Shown here piece by piece: positions 53,523-60,914 of a stretch of 64,000 bases of DNA. Each line of letters begins with the position of its first letter. The stretch's first letter is position 1. The DNA is from Syntrophus sp. (in: bacteria) (GTDB lineage: Bacteria; Desulfobacterota; Syntrophorhabdia; Syntrophorhabdales; Syntrophorhabdaceae). The DNA lies in the NCBI GenBank assembly GCA_013824645.1, contig PNOF01000003.1:1-64000 (forward strand). Direction: 5' to 3'. The notes under the pieces were generated by a model. The model saw only the letters and a program-made list of their open reading frames with translations, was not told the DNA's origin and did not search any database. Made by a program: the position numbers and the translations under genes.

Positions 53523-55005
53523 CAGGGGAACAATACTTGTTGTCGAAGATGATATGAATCAGAGGAATATCATTAAGACTATCCTTACAAAAGAGGGTTT
53601 CTATGTCGAAGCGGCTGATTGTGGAAAAAAAGCTATAGAAATCCTGAAAGCCGGCAAATTTGATCTTGTCCTCACCGATTTGAAGCTTCCCGATATAGAT
53701 GGCACTGAGGTGCTGAAGGAAGTCCGGAAATTAGGGAGGACATGTCATGTTATTATTATTACGGCCTTTGGTTCTATTCCTTCTGCGATTGAAGCAACGA
53801 AACTTGGCGCCTTTTACTACCTCGAAAAACCATTGGAAAAAGACCAGCTTCTTCTTGTTATCCATAATGCCATAAACCAGGTACGGCTTTTGAAAGACAA
53901 TATTATGCTCAAAGACCAACTCCTGGACAGATTTCACCTCGATAATATTGTGGGAGTTCACGGCGCCATAGAGGAGCTTTACAAGATCGTAAAAAAAGTG
54001 GCACCTACGAATTCTACGGTACTTATCTATGGAGAAAGCGGAACAGGGAAAGAGCTTTTCGCAAAGAGTATTCATTACAACAGTCCCCGAAGGAATAAAA
54101 CATTTTTTGCGATCAACTGTGCTGCAATACCGGAAACATTACTGGAAAGTGAACTTTTCGGGTACGAAAAAGGGGCTTTTACCGGGGCACTTTCGCGCTA
54201 TACCGGGCTTTTCGAACAGGCAAACAGCAGCACGCTCTTTCTCGATGAAATTGGTGATCTTTCGTTGAATACCCAGGCAAAACTTTTGCGTGTCCTCCAG
54301 GAAAAAGAGGTAAGGAGAATCGGGGGCAAGGAAACAATCAAATTAGATGTGAGGATTATTACGGCGACGAACAAAAAGCTTCAGTACGAGATATCACAGG
54401 GCAAATTCCGCGAAGACCTCTACTACAGGCTGAACGTCATCGCTTTTACGATTCCCCCTCTTCGTGAGAGGGTAACCGATATCCCGCTTCTCATCGAACA
54501 TTTTTTAAAAAGGTTTGAAAAGGTCCATGGATCTACCAAACATATCAGCGATGAGGTCTTGCAGGCTCTTATGCGTTATCCCTGGCCGGGGAACGTACGG
54601 CAACTCGAATCTGTCATAGAACGTTCTTACATTATGTGCGAAGGAGACCGCATTGATATCGAACACATGCCCGCAGAGGTTAAACAGGAAAGCACAAGGG
54701 AGATGTCATTTGATAAACTCCGGTCTACCATCGATTATCTTATTGATGCAAAGTTAACCGCAGCGGAGTACCGCATCTACTTTTATCTGTCGAAGCTCGA
54801 CCCTCTCGATGACAATATCCAGGAATTGATGGAACCAAGGGAGATCATTGAAAGGCTTGGTATCAATCGGGACACTTTCTTTGTCGGGATTGCGAAACTG
54901 AAAGACCTGGGCCTCTATGATTACAAGGAGAAGTTAATTCAGGCAAAGCAGCCCCCCAAAAACAGATCAAATAAAAACCTCCAGTCGGAGAAATCCGACA
55001 AGTAG
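53512..55005 (+). CDS. Sigma-54-dependent response regulator with an atypical C-terminal domain
   Basis: A receiver domain (phospho-Asp D56 in DLVLTDLKLPDIDG) is followed by an AAA+ activator domain. Its Walker A is YGESGTGKELFAKSIH (about 173-188), the sigma-54-contacting loop GAFTGALS lies at 221-228, LFLDEIGDL is at about 242-250, and WPGNVRQLES follows. The normal C-terminal Fis-type helix-turn-helix is not evident. Residues about 395-475 read LTAAEYRIYFYLSKL and ERLGINRDTFFVGIAKLKDLG, which looks like a winged helix. The 3' end contains half of a long palindrome. Confidence 0.9.
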   Translation: MKHSRGTILVVEDDMNQRNIIKTILTKEGFYVEAADCGKKAIEILKAGKFDLVLTDLKLPDIDGTEVLKEVRKLGRTCHVIIITAFGSIPSAIEATKLGAFYYLEKPLEKDQLLLVIHNAINQVRLLKDNIMLKDQLLDRFHLDNIVGVHGAIEELYKIVKKVAPTNSTVLIYGESGTGKELFAKSIHYNSPRRNKTFFAINCAAIPETLLESELFGYEKGAFTGALSRYTGLFEQANSSTLFLDEIGDLSLNTQAKLLRVLQEKEVRRIGGKETIKLDVRIITATNKKLQYEISQGKFREDLYYRLNVIAFTIPPLRERVTDIPLLIEHFLKRFEKVHGSTKHISDEVLQALMRYPWPGNVRQLESVIERSYIMCEGDRIDIEHMPAEVKQESTREMSFDKLRSTIDYLIDAKLTAAEYRIYFYLSKLDPLDDNIQELMEPREIIERLGINRDTFFVGIAKLKDLGLYDYKEKLIQAKQPPKNRSNKNLQSEKSDK

Positions 55006-55033
55006 GGGACCTATTTGTCGGATTTCTCCGACT
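54983..55033. promoter_or_regulatory. Palindrome with perfect 19-bp arms at the end of the regulator gene
   Basis: AGTCGGAGAAATCCGACAA (54983-55001) and its exact complement (55015-55033) flank 13 bases that hold the stop codon. The left arm encodes the last residues (QSEKSDK) of the regulator. The centre is about 90 bp upstream of the -24/-12 promoter, a typical distance for an activator site. The sequence lacks a T-run on the plus strand, so a simple terminator is less likely. Confidence 0.8.
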
Positions 55034-55095
55034 ATTTCGTGGTTCGCAAATTATCTATTTTAGGATTCAACAGTATTTACGTGCTGTTATAGTTA

Positions 55096-55111
55096 TGGCA
55101 CGATTCGTGCA
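55096..55111 (+). promoter_or_regulatory. Sigma-54 promoter (-24/-12) upstream of the Ala-rich gene
   Basis: TGGCACGATTCGTGCA has GG and GC 12 bases apart, the sigma-54 consensus spacing (TGGCACG-N4-TTGCA, one mismatch at the first T). The start of transcription would be at about 55122, about 40 bases before the ATG at 55163. Confidence 0.8.
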
Positions 55112-55162
55112 AAACTAATAAACATGAAGTTCAATAAAATCCTAAACAAAAGGAGTAAAAGT

Positions 55163-55711
55163 ATGAAAAAAGTTTTGATGATCGCATTGGCAATTCTTAT
55201 CAGCGTCGCATTCGTGACAACCGTATTCGCACAGGATAAGAAAGCAGAGAAAGCAGCAGCAGAGAAAGCAGCAAAACCCGCAGCAGAGAAAGCAGCAGGA
55301 CCCGCAGCAGAGAAAGCAGCAGGACCCGCAGCAGAGAAAGCAGCAAAACCAGCAGCAGAGAAAGCAGCCGCAAAAGCAAAAACACCGGCCTTTAAGGGCG
55401 AATTCGTCAGCGCAGACGCAGCAGCAAAGACAATCGTCGCGAAAAACGACAAAGGCGACATGACTTTTGACGTCCAGGGCATTAAGAAACTGGCAGAATT
55501 CAAAGCCGGCGACAAGATAGTCGTTGTCTATAAGGAAAAAGATGGCAAGAACGTAGCAAAATCAGTAAAGGCAGTAAAGGCAGCCAAGGTAAAGAAAGCA
55601 GAGAAAGCAGCAGCAGAGAAAGCAGCAGGACCAGCCGCAGAAAAAGCAGCAGGACCAGCCGCAGAAAAAGCAGCAGGACCAGCCGCAGAAAAAGCAGCAC
55701 CGAAGAAGTAA
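55163..55711 (+). CDS. Exported Ala/Lys-rich repeat protein under sigma-54 control
   Basis: The 182-residue protein has a signal peptide (residues 1-23, ending VFA) and two blocks of an eight-residue repeat of the AAEKAAGP or AAEKAAKP type (about 27-73 and 145-180). They flank a central domain at about 75-135 (FKGEFVSADAAAKTIVAKN, FKAGDKIVVVYKEKDGK), which resembles a small beta-barrel. AAAGGAG lies nine bases from ATG 55163; an upstream ATG at 55124 in frame is ignored. The repeats are tandem 24-bp DNA copies. No family or role is recognised. Confidence 0.75.
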   Translation: MKKVLMIALAILISVAFVTTVFAQDKKAEKAAAEKAAKPAAEKAAGPAAEKAAGPAAEKAAKPAAEKAAAKAKTPAFKGEFVSADAAAKTIVAKNDKGDMTFDVQGIKKLAEFKAGDKIVVVYKEKDGKNVAKSVKAVKAAKVKKAEKAAAEKAAGPAAEKAAGPAAEKAAGPAAEKAAPKK

Positions 55712-55739
55712 TTAACAAAGAAATAAAAGAAGTCAAAAA

Positions 55740-55766
55740 GGGAGATGGAAACATCTCCCTTTTTTT
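55740..55766 (+). terminator. Intrinsic terminator of the Ala-rich gene
   Basis: The stem GGGAGATG / CATCTCCC with a GAAA loop is followed by a run of seven Ts. Confidence 0.92.
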
Positions 55767-55883
55767 ATTCCAAATTTACCATCCCATGTCGTAATGTCCT
55801 GAGAGTTGGTATTCAGTTATTAAAGAAATTTCTCGGAAAACATATTATTCAGCATACATTACTAATTAAACCTGCCATCCTCG

Positions 55884-55914
55884 CTATTTCCCTCCCATTG
55901 CAAGAGGGAAATAG
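55884..55914 (-). terminator. Candidate terminator downstream of rubredoxin
   Basis: The 11-bp stem CTATTTCCCTC / GAGGGAAATAG has a nine-base loop. It lies just past the 3' end of the minus-strand rubredoxin gene. A T-run is missing, so it may instead be a structural repeat. Confidence 0.5.
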
Positions 55915-55947
55915 GGGACGCGAAAAGCGTGGTACAAGGGAAGTTTG

Positions 55948-56082
55948 TTAACCTTCCGATTTCTCGAAAGCACTTTTCGGTGCATTGCAAATGGGACAAG
56001 TCCAATCATCGGGCAACTCTTCAAAAGGGACCTTTTCAGACTTTTCATATCGATAACCGCATACAGTGCATTCCCAGTCCAT
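55948..56082 (-). CDS. Rubredoxin
   Basis: The ORF encodes 44 residues, [17 protein letters not shown] and then [17 protein letters not shown]. These give the four Cys of an Fe(S-Cys)4 site in two CxxC knuckles with the usual spacing. It is a small electron carrier, probably for rubrerythrin or oxygen-reducing enzymes. GGAGG is five bases from the ATG. It begins 18 bases after the PerR/Fur gene on the same strand, consistent with a peroxide-responsive operon. Confidence 0.95.
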   Translation of the reverse strand: MDWECTVCGYRYEKSEKVPFEELPDDWTCPICNAPKSAFEKSEG

Positions 56083-56099
56083 AATAACCTCCATATAAA

Positions 56100-56513
56100 T
56101 TATTTGTGTTTATTACTTTCAACGCCCTTGCATTGGGGACAAATACCATAAAAGTCGACATGATTTCCGATAATATCGAAATTGTACTCTTCGCTTTCCG
56201 ACAGGACAAGAGAGAACTTTTCAAAGATATCTTTTATTATTTTACACCGGAGACAGAGAAGGTGATGATGAGGAATTGTGTTAGGATCAAAGCGTTTCTT
56301 ATCGGGGTCTATAGAGAGTTCAACAACGACTCCTTTCTCTTTCAGGGTCTCCAAAGTATTATAAACCGTAGCAAAGGACATGGTGGGGAATTTTTCAAAG
56401 ACTGATTTATATATATCTGATGCAGAAGGATGGCTTGTGTTTCCCACAAGGCATTCAAGAATAGCCAATCTTTGTGGTGTTAATTTTATATCTATGCGCC
56501 TATCTAATTTCAA
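56100..56513 (-). CDS. Fur-family regulator, PerR-like
   Basis: The 137-residue protein has the winged helix ([39 protein letters not shown]). It also has the metal sites HHHLLCLRC and the second CPQC pair, giving a four-Cys structural zinc. The PerR-type regulatory site uses His and Asp ligands ([14 protein letters not shown]), and the pairing with rubredoxin favours PerR over Fur. It would repress the operon until peroxide oxidises its iron-bound His. The Fur/PerR box at 56532-56550 supports self-regulation. Confidence 0.9.
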   Translation of the reverse strand: MKLDRRIDIKLTPQRLAILECLVGNTSHPSASDIYKSVFEKFPTMSFATVYNTLETLKEKGVVVELSIDPDKKRFDPNTIPHHHLLCLRCKIIKDIFEKFSLVLSESEEYNFDIIGNHVDFYGICPQCKGVESNKHK

Positions 56514-56531
56514 TATGAGTTCTCAATAAAG

Positions 56532-56550
56532 AATAATTATAATCATAAAA
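56532..56550 (-). promoter_or_regulatory. Candidate Fur/PerR box
   Basis: AATAATTATAATCATAAAA matches 14 of 19 positions of the classical Fur box and is close to the PerR box. It lies 19 bases upstream of the PerR-like ATG. Confidence 0.55.
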
Positions 56551-56649
56551 AACATACTGTCAAGGGTTTTACCTTTATTTAATAAATCTTTATTTACGCT
56601 TAATGCTGAAAAAAGCAGTGAGATGGGTTATTTTGGAGGCAGGAGATAG

Positions 56650-56744
56650 TGGCGGAGAGATAGGGATTTGAACCCTAGGTACGGTTTTAAGCCGTACACT
56701 CGCTTAGCAGGCGAGCACCTTCGGCCATACTCGGTCATCTCTCC
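56650..56744 (-). tRNA. tRNA-Ser (GCT), with encoded CCA
   Basis: A 95-nt cloverleaf with acceptor GGAGAGA/TCTCTCC, an anticodon stem-loop CTCGC-CTGCTAA-GCGAG (anticodon GCT) and a long class II variable arm (TGTACGGC-TTAAAA-CCGTACC). The T arm is CTAGGG-type. Discriminator G is followed by CCA. Confidence 0.95.
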
Positions 56745-56782
56745 GTGGACAAAGTATACTGGTTTGGAGTATAAATTGCAAT

Positions 56783-57820
56783 ATGACAATGCATAAGAAG
56801 GGGTCAGGGGATAACAAAACCATTATAAGCAGTATGGAAAAGCAGGGAACATCAGGGCCCTCTGCGCATTATGATATATTAAAGAAACGGCATGAGCTTT
56901 TGAAAAGTATACGGAGATTCTTTTATGACCGTGGATATATCGAAGTAGAAACGGCCAATCTGATGAAAACAGCGCCGCCGGACCCGTATATTGATCCTCT
57001 CAAGGTTTATATTGATTCAAAAGGACCTTTTTTCCTCCACACGTCGCCCGAGATGGGTATGAAGAAATTGCTACCCTCGGGACATAAAAGGATTTTTCAG
57101 GTCTGTAAGGTATATCGTGTAGAGGAACATGAGGAAATACACAACACGGAATTTACCATGCTTGAATGGTATCGCGAAGGCGACTATGTTGACGCAATGC
57201 AGGAGACGAATGAGCTTGTTTCTGCTGTTGCGCGGGATCTTCTGGGAAAAGATGGTGAAGATTTCCAAAAACCATTCCATATCTATGAACTGGAAAGACT
57301 TTTTCAAGAAAAAACCAATATCAGTCCTTTTTGTCTCGGAAGGGATGAGTTGTTTGAAGCGATGAGGAGAAAAGGTTTTCTTGGAATAGATGATGACGAT
57401 GATTTAAGCAGTCTTTTTTTTAAACTCTATGTCCAGAAAATTGAGGGTACACTGGCAAAGGACGACCCTTACTTTATTATTGATTGGCCCACATTGATTT
57501 CCACGATGGCAAAAGAAAAAACCGGCGTTCCCGGCAAAGCAGAGCGCTTTGAACTCTATATACATGGTCTGGAGATAGCCAATGGATACACAGAGCTTCT
57601 TGACCCGGCAGCCCAGAGAAAGCGATTTCTTGAGGACAATGAGGCGCGGCATAGGTCAGATAAAGAGACCTTTGACGTGGACGAAGCTTTCCTTGAGTCA
57701 TTGTCGATGCTGGAAGGGTCCTACACCGGCGTTTCCATCGGGGTAGACAGACTTTTGATGACCCTTCTTGGCAAAGATCGTATTGATGTTGTTATTCCCC
57801 ATCGGTTCAGAAAGACGTAG
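56783..57820 (+). CDS. epmA: EpmA, EF-P lysine lysyltransferase
   Basis: This 345-residue class II LysRS paralogue lacks the anticodon-binding domain. It begins with LKKRHELLKSIRRFFYDRGYIEVETANLMKTAPPDP and shows the motif 2 region FQVCKVYRVEEHEEIHNTEFTMLEWYREGDYV, and motif 3 in GVSIGVDRLLMTLLGKDRI. EpmA attaches beta-lysine to EF-P, relieving ribosome stalling at proline runs. EF-P and EpmB are not in the window. A start at 56783 adds about 18 unaligned residues before the conserved core. Its last 14 bases overlap the convergent YdcF gene. Confidence 0.88.
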   Translation: MTMHKKGSGDNKTIISSMEKQGTSGPSAHYDILKKRHELLKSIRRFFYDRGYIEVETANLMKTAPPDPYIDPLKVYIDSKGPFFLHTSPEMGMKKLLPSGHKRIFQVCKVYRVEEHEEIHNTEFTMLEWYREGDYVDAMQETNELVSAVARDLLGKDGEDFQKPFHIYELERLFQEKTNISPFCLGRDELFEAMRRKGFLGIDDDDDLSSLFFKLYVQKIEGTLAKDDPYFIIDWPTLISTMAKEKTGVPGKAERFELYIHGLEIANGYTELLDPAAQRKRFLEDNEARHRSDKETFDVDEAFLESLSMLEGSYTGVSIGVDRLLMTLLGKDRIDVVIPHRFRKT

Positions 57821-58571
57821 ATCTCAGCCCCTGTAACTTATAGAAGAGTATCCCCAGGTACTCTTTCATCGCTATGCCGACAGAGCTTAAGTACCCGGTA
57901 TTGGGCAGAAAACTCAACACATCATAGCTGTCGCGAGAGCTCTGGTAATCCGTAGGATAGGGCACTATTTCTTTGAAATGTCTGCTGAAAAGCATATAAG
58001 ACCTTTTCATATGAAAGGCGCTTGTGATGAGGATAATCTTTTTCAAGCGGTATTTATTGGCTATTTCCTTTGTGTATTGAGCATTTTCAAAGGTGTCGAC
58101 GCTTTTCGTTTCCTCTATGATCTGGTTTCCGGGGACACCGAATGAAACAAGGAGTCTCTTTGCAATCTCCGTTTCTAATCCCCTGTTAAATATTCTACCG
58201 CTTGAAATGATAATCGGTTTTGGATATATCCTGTAGAGTCTATATGCCGTAATCACCCTTGGCAATGAAGAAGAGCCCAGTACACCCTTTCCATCTATAT
58301 CAGGCACATTTTCAAGGGCCCCTGACCCAAGAATAACATAGGCGTCACAAGTGCGAATATCGGAAAGAGAAGGCGGTTTGTAGGCATCCTCAAGGGGTTT
58401 CAGGAAAAATTCTGCTGTTGGTTCTATGCTGAAAAGGTAAACAAGCCCCGCCAGAATAAGGGCGCTCAACCTGAGTCTTTTCTTCGTAAAGCGTGCAAAG
58501 ACGAGAAGGGAAAGGATGATAAACCCGGGGGGTAGCAGAAAAGAGGTGATAAGTTTTTTTAGAATAAACAT
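57807..58571 (-). CDS. YdcF/ElyC-like envelope protein (DUF218)
   Basis: Two N-terminal transmembrane helices (about 5-25 and 32-50) precede a DUF218 domain at about 80-240 (CDAYVILGSGALE, ISSGRIFNRG, ETKSVDTFENAQYTKEIA, ILITSAFHMKRSYMLFSRH). ElyC-type members help maintain cell-envelope integrity and undecaprenyl phosphate recycling. The match is to the family; the exact role is unknown. It is convergent with epmA and lies upstream (on its strand) of no further gene. Confidence 0.85.
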   Translation of the reverse strand: MFILKKLITSFLLPPGFIILSLLVFARFTKKRLRLSALILAGLVYLFSIEPTAEFFLKPLEDAYKPPSLSDIRTCDAYVILGSGALENVPDIDGKGVLGSSSLPRVITAYRLYRIYPKPIIISSGRIFNRGLETEIAKRLLVSFGVPGNQIIEETKSVDTFENAQYTKEIANKYRLKKIILITSAFHMKRSYMLFSRHFKEIVPYPTDYQSSRDSYDVLSFLPNTGYLSSVGIAMKEYLGILFYKLQGLRSTSF

Positions 58572-58595
58572 GGCAGAGACGGGTAAATGTCGGTA

Positions 58596-59471
58596 TTATT
58601 TATACTTTTCAATCATTTCCCTGATTTTTGGCATCGCTTTCCGTGTTGCTTTCATGCCCTCTTCAACAAGTATTTTCTTCTGAGAGAAGTCAAATATTGT
58701 AACGCCCTTTGTATCGGGCTCAATGACGATGTCTGCCAGCTGAAGTTTGGTCTTGTTGTTTCCGTGCACCATGATACTGATTGCCTGAGCAATGACGTCT
58801 ATTGCCGAGTTGATAGCGTAATCCTTAATATCACGCTGCAGGTTTACGGCAATGATAATGTCGGCGCCCTTTCCCCGCGCGATATCACAGGCCACGTTAT
58901 CGGTGACCCCGCCGTCAACGAGTGTCCTGTTTCCGAATAGTACAGGAACAAAAATACCCGGTATTGCGGAAGAAGCGCGTACTGCCTTTGCAAGGGAACC
59001 CTTTTCAAGCGTAACAGTTTCACCGGTATTCAAGTCTGTAGCAACAGGGTAGAAAGGTATTTTTGTATCCTCAACCTTTTTTACTTTCACCGCCTGCTCA
59101 ACGAATGCTTCCAGCCTTGCGCCTTGTACAGGGCCAAACTTTGAAGAGATAATAGAAAAATCGAGGATGTCCCCCTTTTCTATTTTGAAAGCGGTCCATT
59201 CAAGCTGAAAACTGTCCGGGTTTGAGGCATAGAGGGCGCCAATGAGGCTCCCCACACTTGTTCCGACAATCATGTGGATAGGAATCTTTTCCTGCTCCAG
59301 TATCCGTATGACCCCCACATGGGCAAACCCCTTGGCGGAACCGCCGCCAAGAACTAAGGCAATTCTGGGCTCCTTCTTACCTCCGATACCCATTGTCTGG
59401 CAGGAGCAGAGGAATATTGTCATGAGACTGAATATGATTATTTTTTTAATAGCCGGCCCTCTGTCCCACAT
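58596..59471 (-). CDS. Patatin-like phospholipase lipoprotein
   Basis: An N-terminal lipobox (FLCSC, lipid Cys near residue 23) anchors it to the envelope. The patatin motifs are ALVLGGGSAKGFAHVGVI, the nucleophile elbow GTSVGSLIGALYA (GxSxG) and the catalytic Asp in DGGVTDNVA. The product is a serine hydrolase of the RssA/NTE family acting on lipids. Its ATG lies within the end of the metallo-hydrolase gene (26-base overlap), so the two form an operon. Confidence 0.88.
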   Translation of the reverse strand: MWDRGPAIKKIIIFSLMTIFLCSCQTMGIGGKKEPRIALVLGGGSAKGFAHVGVIRILEQEKIPIHMIVGTSVGSLIGALYASNPDSFQLEWTAFKIEKGDILDFSIISSKFGPVQGARLEAFVEQAVKVKKVEDTKIPFYPVATDLNTGETVTLEKGSLAKAVRASSAIPGIFVPVLFGNRTLVDGGVTDNVACDIARGKGADIIIAVNLQRDIKDYAINSAIDVIAQAISIMVHGNNKTKLQLADIVIEPDTKGVTIFDFSQKKILVEEGMKATRKAMPKIREMIEKYK

Positions 59472-60096
59472 AGGGGTTATATACCTTTTCTTTTCCTATG
59501 GTACTTTTTGGCGCGTCACCATAGTTGTGGCCCGGAGCAACTATTGTATCATCGGGCAGGGTGAAAAGCTTCTTGTGGATAGACGATGCAAGGACCTCCA
59601 TTGATCCGCCGCCGAGATCTGTTCTCCCTACGGCGCCCACGAAGAGGGTGTCGCCGGTAAAGACAATTCCTTTGTGGTAGAGACACATACCGCCGGGGGA
59701 GTGTCCGGGGGTGTGAATGACCTGAAGGGAAGTCTCCCCTATGGTAATGAGGTCCCCATCTTTTACCGTAATGTCTGCTGGTGGCGAGGGTTCTCCGCCA
59801 AGGGCCATAATCATCTGGAGCGGCTGATGGATCAAGCCCGCCGCATCTTTCTCATGAATTATGATTTTTGCACCGGTGAGTTCCTTCATTTTCAGGTTCC
59901 CCATGGTGTGGTCGGCATGACTATGCGTATTGACGATATATTTTATTGTATAACCCCTGCTTTGGGCCTCATTGATCAATCTTTCCGTATCGGCAGAGGG
60001 ATCAATAACGAGAGCATCTTTTGTCTTCTCACAGCCAACGATATATGCGAAAATTGCCATACTGCTCACTTCAACTTGCTTTACAAACATTTGCAC
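59446..60096 (-). CDS. Metallo-beta-lactamase fold hydrolase (glyoxalase II-like)
   Basis: The binuclear metal motif is THSHADHTMGNLK (HxHxDH), with further ligands in HTPGHSPGG, FTGDTLFVGAVGRTDL and the final APGHNYG. The 216-residue length fits the small glyoxalase II or persulfide dioxygenase-like group. It probably hydrolyses a thioester or related substrate in the cytosol. It is the first gene of a unit with the phospholipase and diverges from thymidylate synthase. Confidence 0.88.
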   Translation of the reverse strand: MQMFVKQVEVSSMAIFAYIVGCEKTKDALVIDPSADTERLINEAQSRGYTIKYIVNTHSHADHTMGNLKMKELTGAKIIIHEKDAAGLIHQPLQMIMALGGEPSPPADITVKDGDLITIGETSLQVIHTPGHSPGGMCLYHKGIVFTGDTLFVGAVGRTDLGGGSMEVLASSIHKKLFTLPDDTIVAPGHNYGDAPKSTIGKEKVYNPYVGQRAGY

Positions 60097-60132
60097 CTCC
60101 GGTGCTATTAATCTAATACTTTTTCGTGCTCT

Positions 60133-60151
60133 TTATCAAATTATTTGATAA
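60133..60151. promoter_or_regulatory. 19-bp palindrome between divergent genes
   Basis: TTATCAAAT-T-ATTTGATAA has perfect nine-base arms. It lies midway between the metallo-hydrolase (minus) and thymidylate synthase (plus) starts, a likely operator for one or both. Confidence 0.5.
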
Positions 60152-60190
60152 TATTGTGGATCACACGAGGAAGATAGGAACAAGGGAGGA

Positions 60191-60901
60191 ATGATGAAAC
60201 CTGTCTATATAGAAGCGAGGGATTTGCCTGACGCATGGTTTCAGTGTATTTATCGTATATTTGAGGATGATGGTGTCCATGAGTATGTCATCGACAGGGG
60301 TTCCTTTGAAGGTCACAAACGCAGAGAATTTGATATTGTCATGGTCCATATCAAATATCCGGGGACTCGGCCCCTGATTCCCGATATCCCCTCTGAACTG
60401 GGTATACCGGCGCCTACTTCAATGGAATATGTTGAGGAATATTTACAGTACCTCCTAACCGATAAGAAGGCCGAAAATGAGCTTTACACATACGGAGAAA
60501 GATTGACAAACCCCAAGGTTGTCATAGACGGGAAAGAACATACACTCGGCGTCAATCCTGTTCAGGAAGTAATAGAAATATACAAAAAGGGCAAGGGGGG
60601 AACCAATCAGGCAATCATGGAAATAGGCATGCCCTCCGATATTATTATCGAAGATCCTCCCTGTTTACGACTCATTGATACCCGGCTCATGGAAGGGAAA
60701 CTCCACTTTGTTCTCTATTTTCGAAGCTGGGACCTCTGGGCAGGTTTTCCCTCCAATCTTGCCGCAATTCAGCTTCTCAAGGAATATATGTGTCAGGAAA
60801 TAGGGGTTGAAGATGGGACTATCACAGCGGTGAGCAAGGGCCTCCATCTCTATGAATATACCTTTGGGTTTGCCCTCCAGAGGCTACGAAGGGAGACATA
60901 A
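60191..60901 (+). CDS. Thymidylate synthase, archaeal/methanogen-like type
   Basis: The product methylates dUMP with methylenetetrahydrofolate. The catalytic cysteine is in DPPCLRLIDTR (about residue 160). The dUMP-binding arm is FRSWDLWAGFPSNLAAIQLL, corresponding to RSNDxxxGxPFN in ThyA. At 236 residues with a short N-terminus, the form is that of methanogen thymidylate synthases rather than the bacterial 264-residue enzyme. GGGAGG is five bases from the ATG. It stands alone with its own promoter region; dihydrofolate reductase is not adjacent. Confidence 0.85.
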   Translation: MMKPVYIEARDLPDAWFQCIYRIFEDDGVHEYVIDRGSFEGHKRREFDIVMVHIKYPGTRPLIPDIPSELGIPAPTSMEYVEEYLQYLLTDKKAENELYTYGERLTNPKVVIDGKEHTLGVNPVQEVIEIYKKGKGGTNQAIMEIGMPSDIIIEDPPCLRLIDTRLMEGKLHFVLYFRSWDLWAGFPSNLAAIQLLKEYMCQEIGVEDGTITAVSKGLHLYEYTFGFALQRLRRET

Positions 60902-60914
60902 TTGCACATTGGAA

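Noticed and set aside
55240-55700. Tandem repeats that could suggest a CRISPR array
   Set aside because: Units are 24 bp without unique spacers and code continuously for the Ala/Lys-rich protein with a signal peptide. They are coding repeats.
55200-55754. Leu-rich minus-strand ORFs opposite the repeat gene
   Set aside because: They are the antisense of Ala/Lys/Glu repeat codons and have no ribosome sites.
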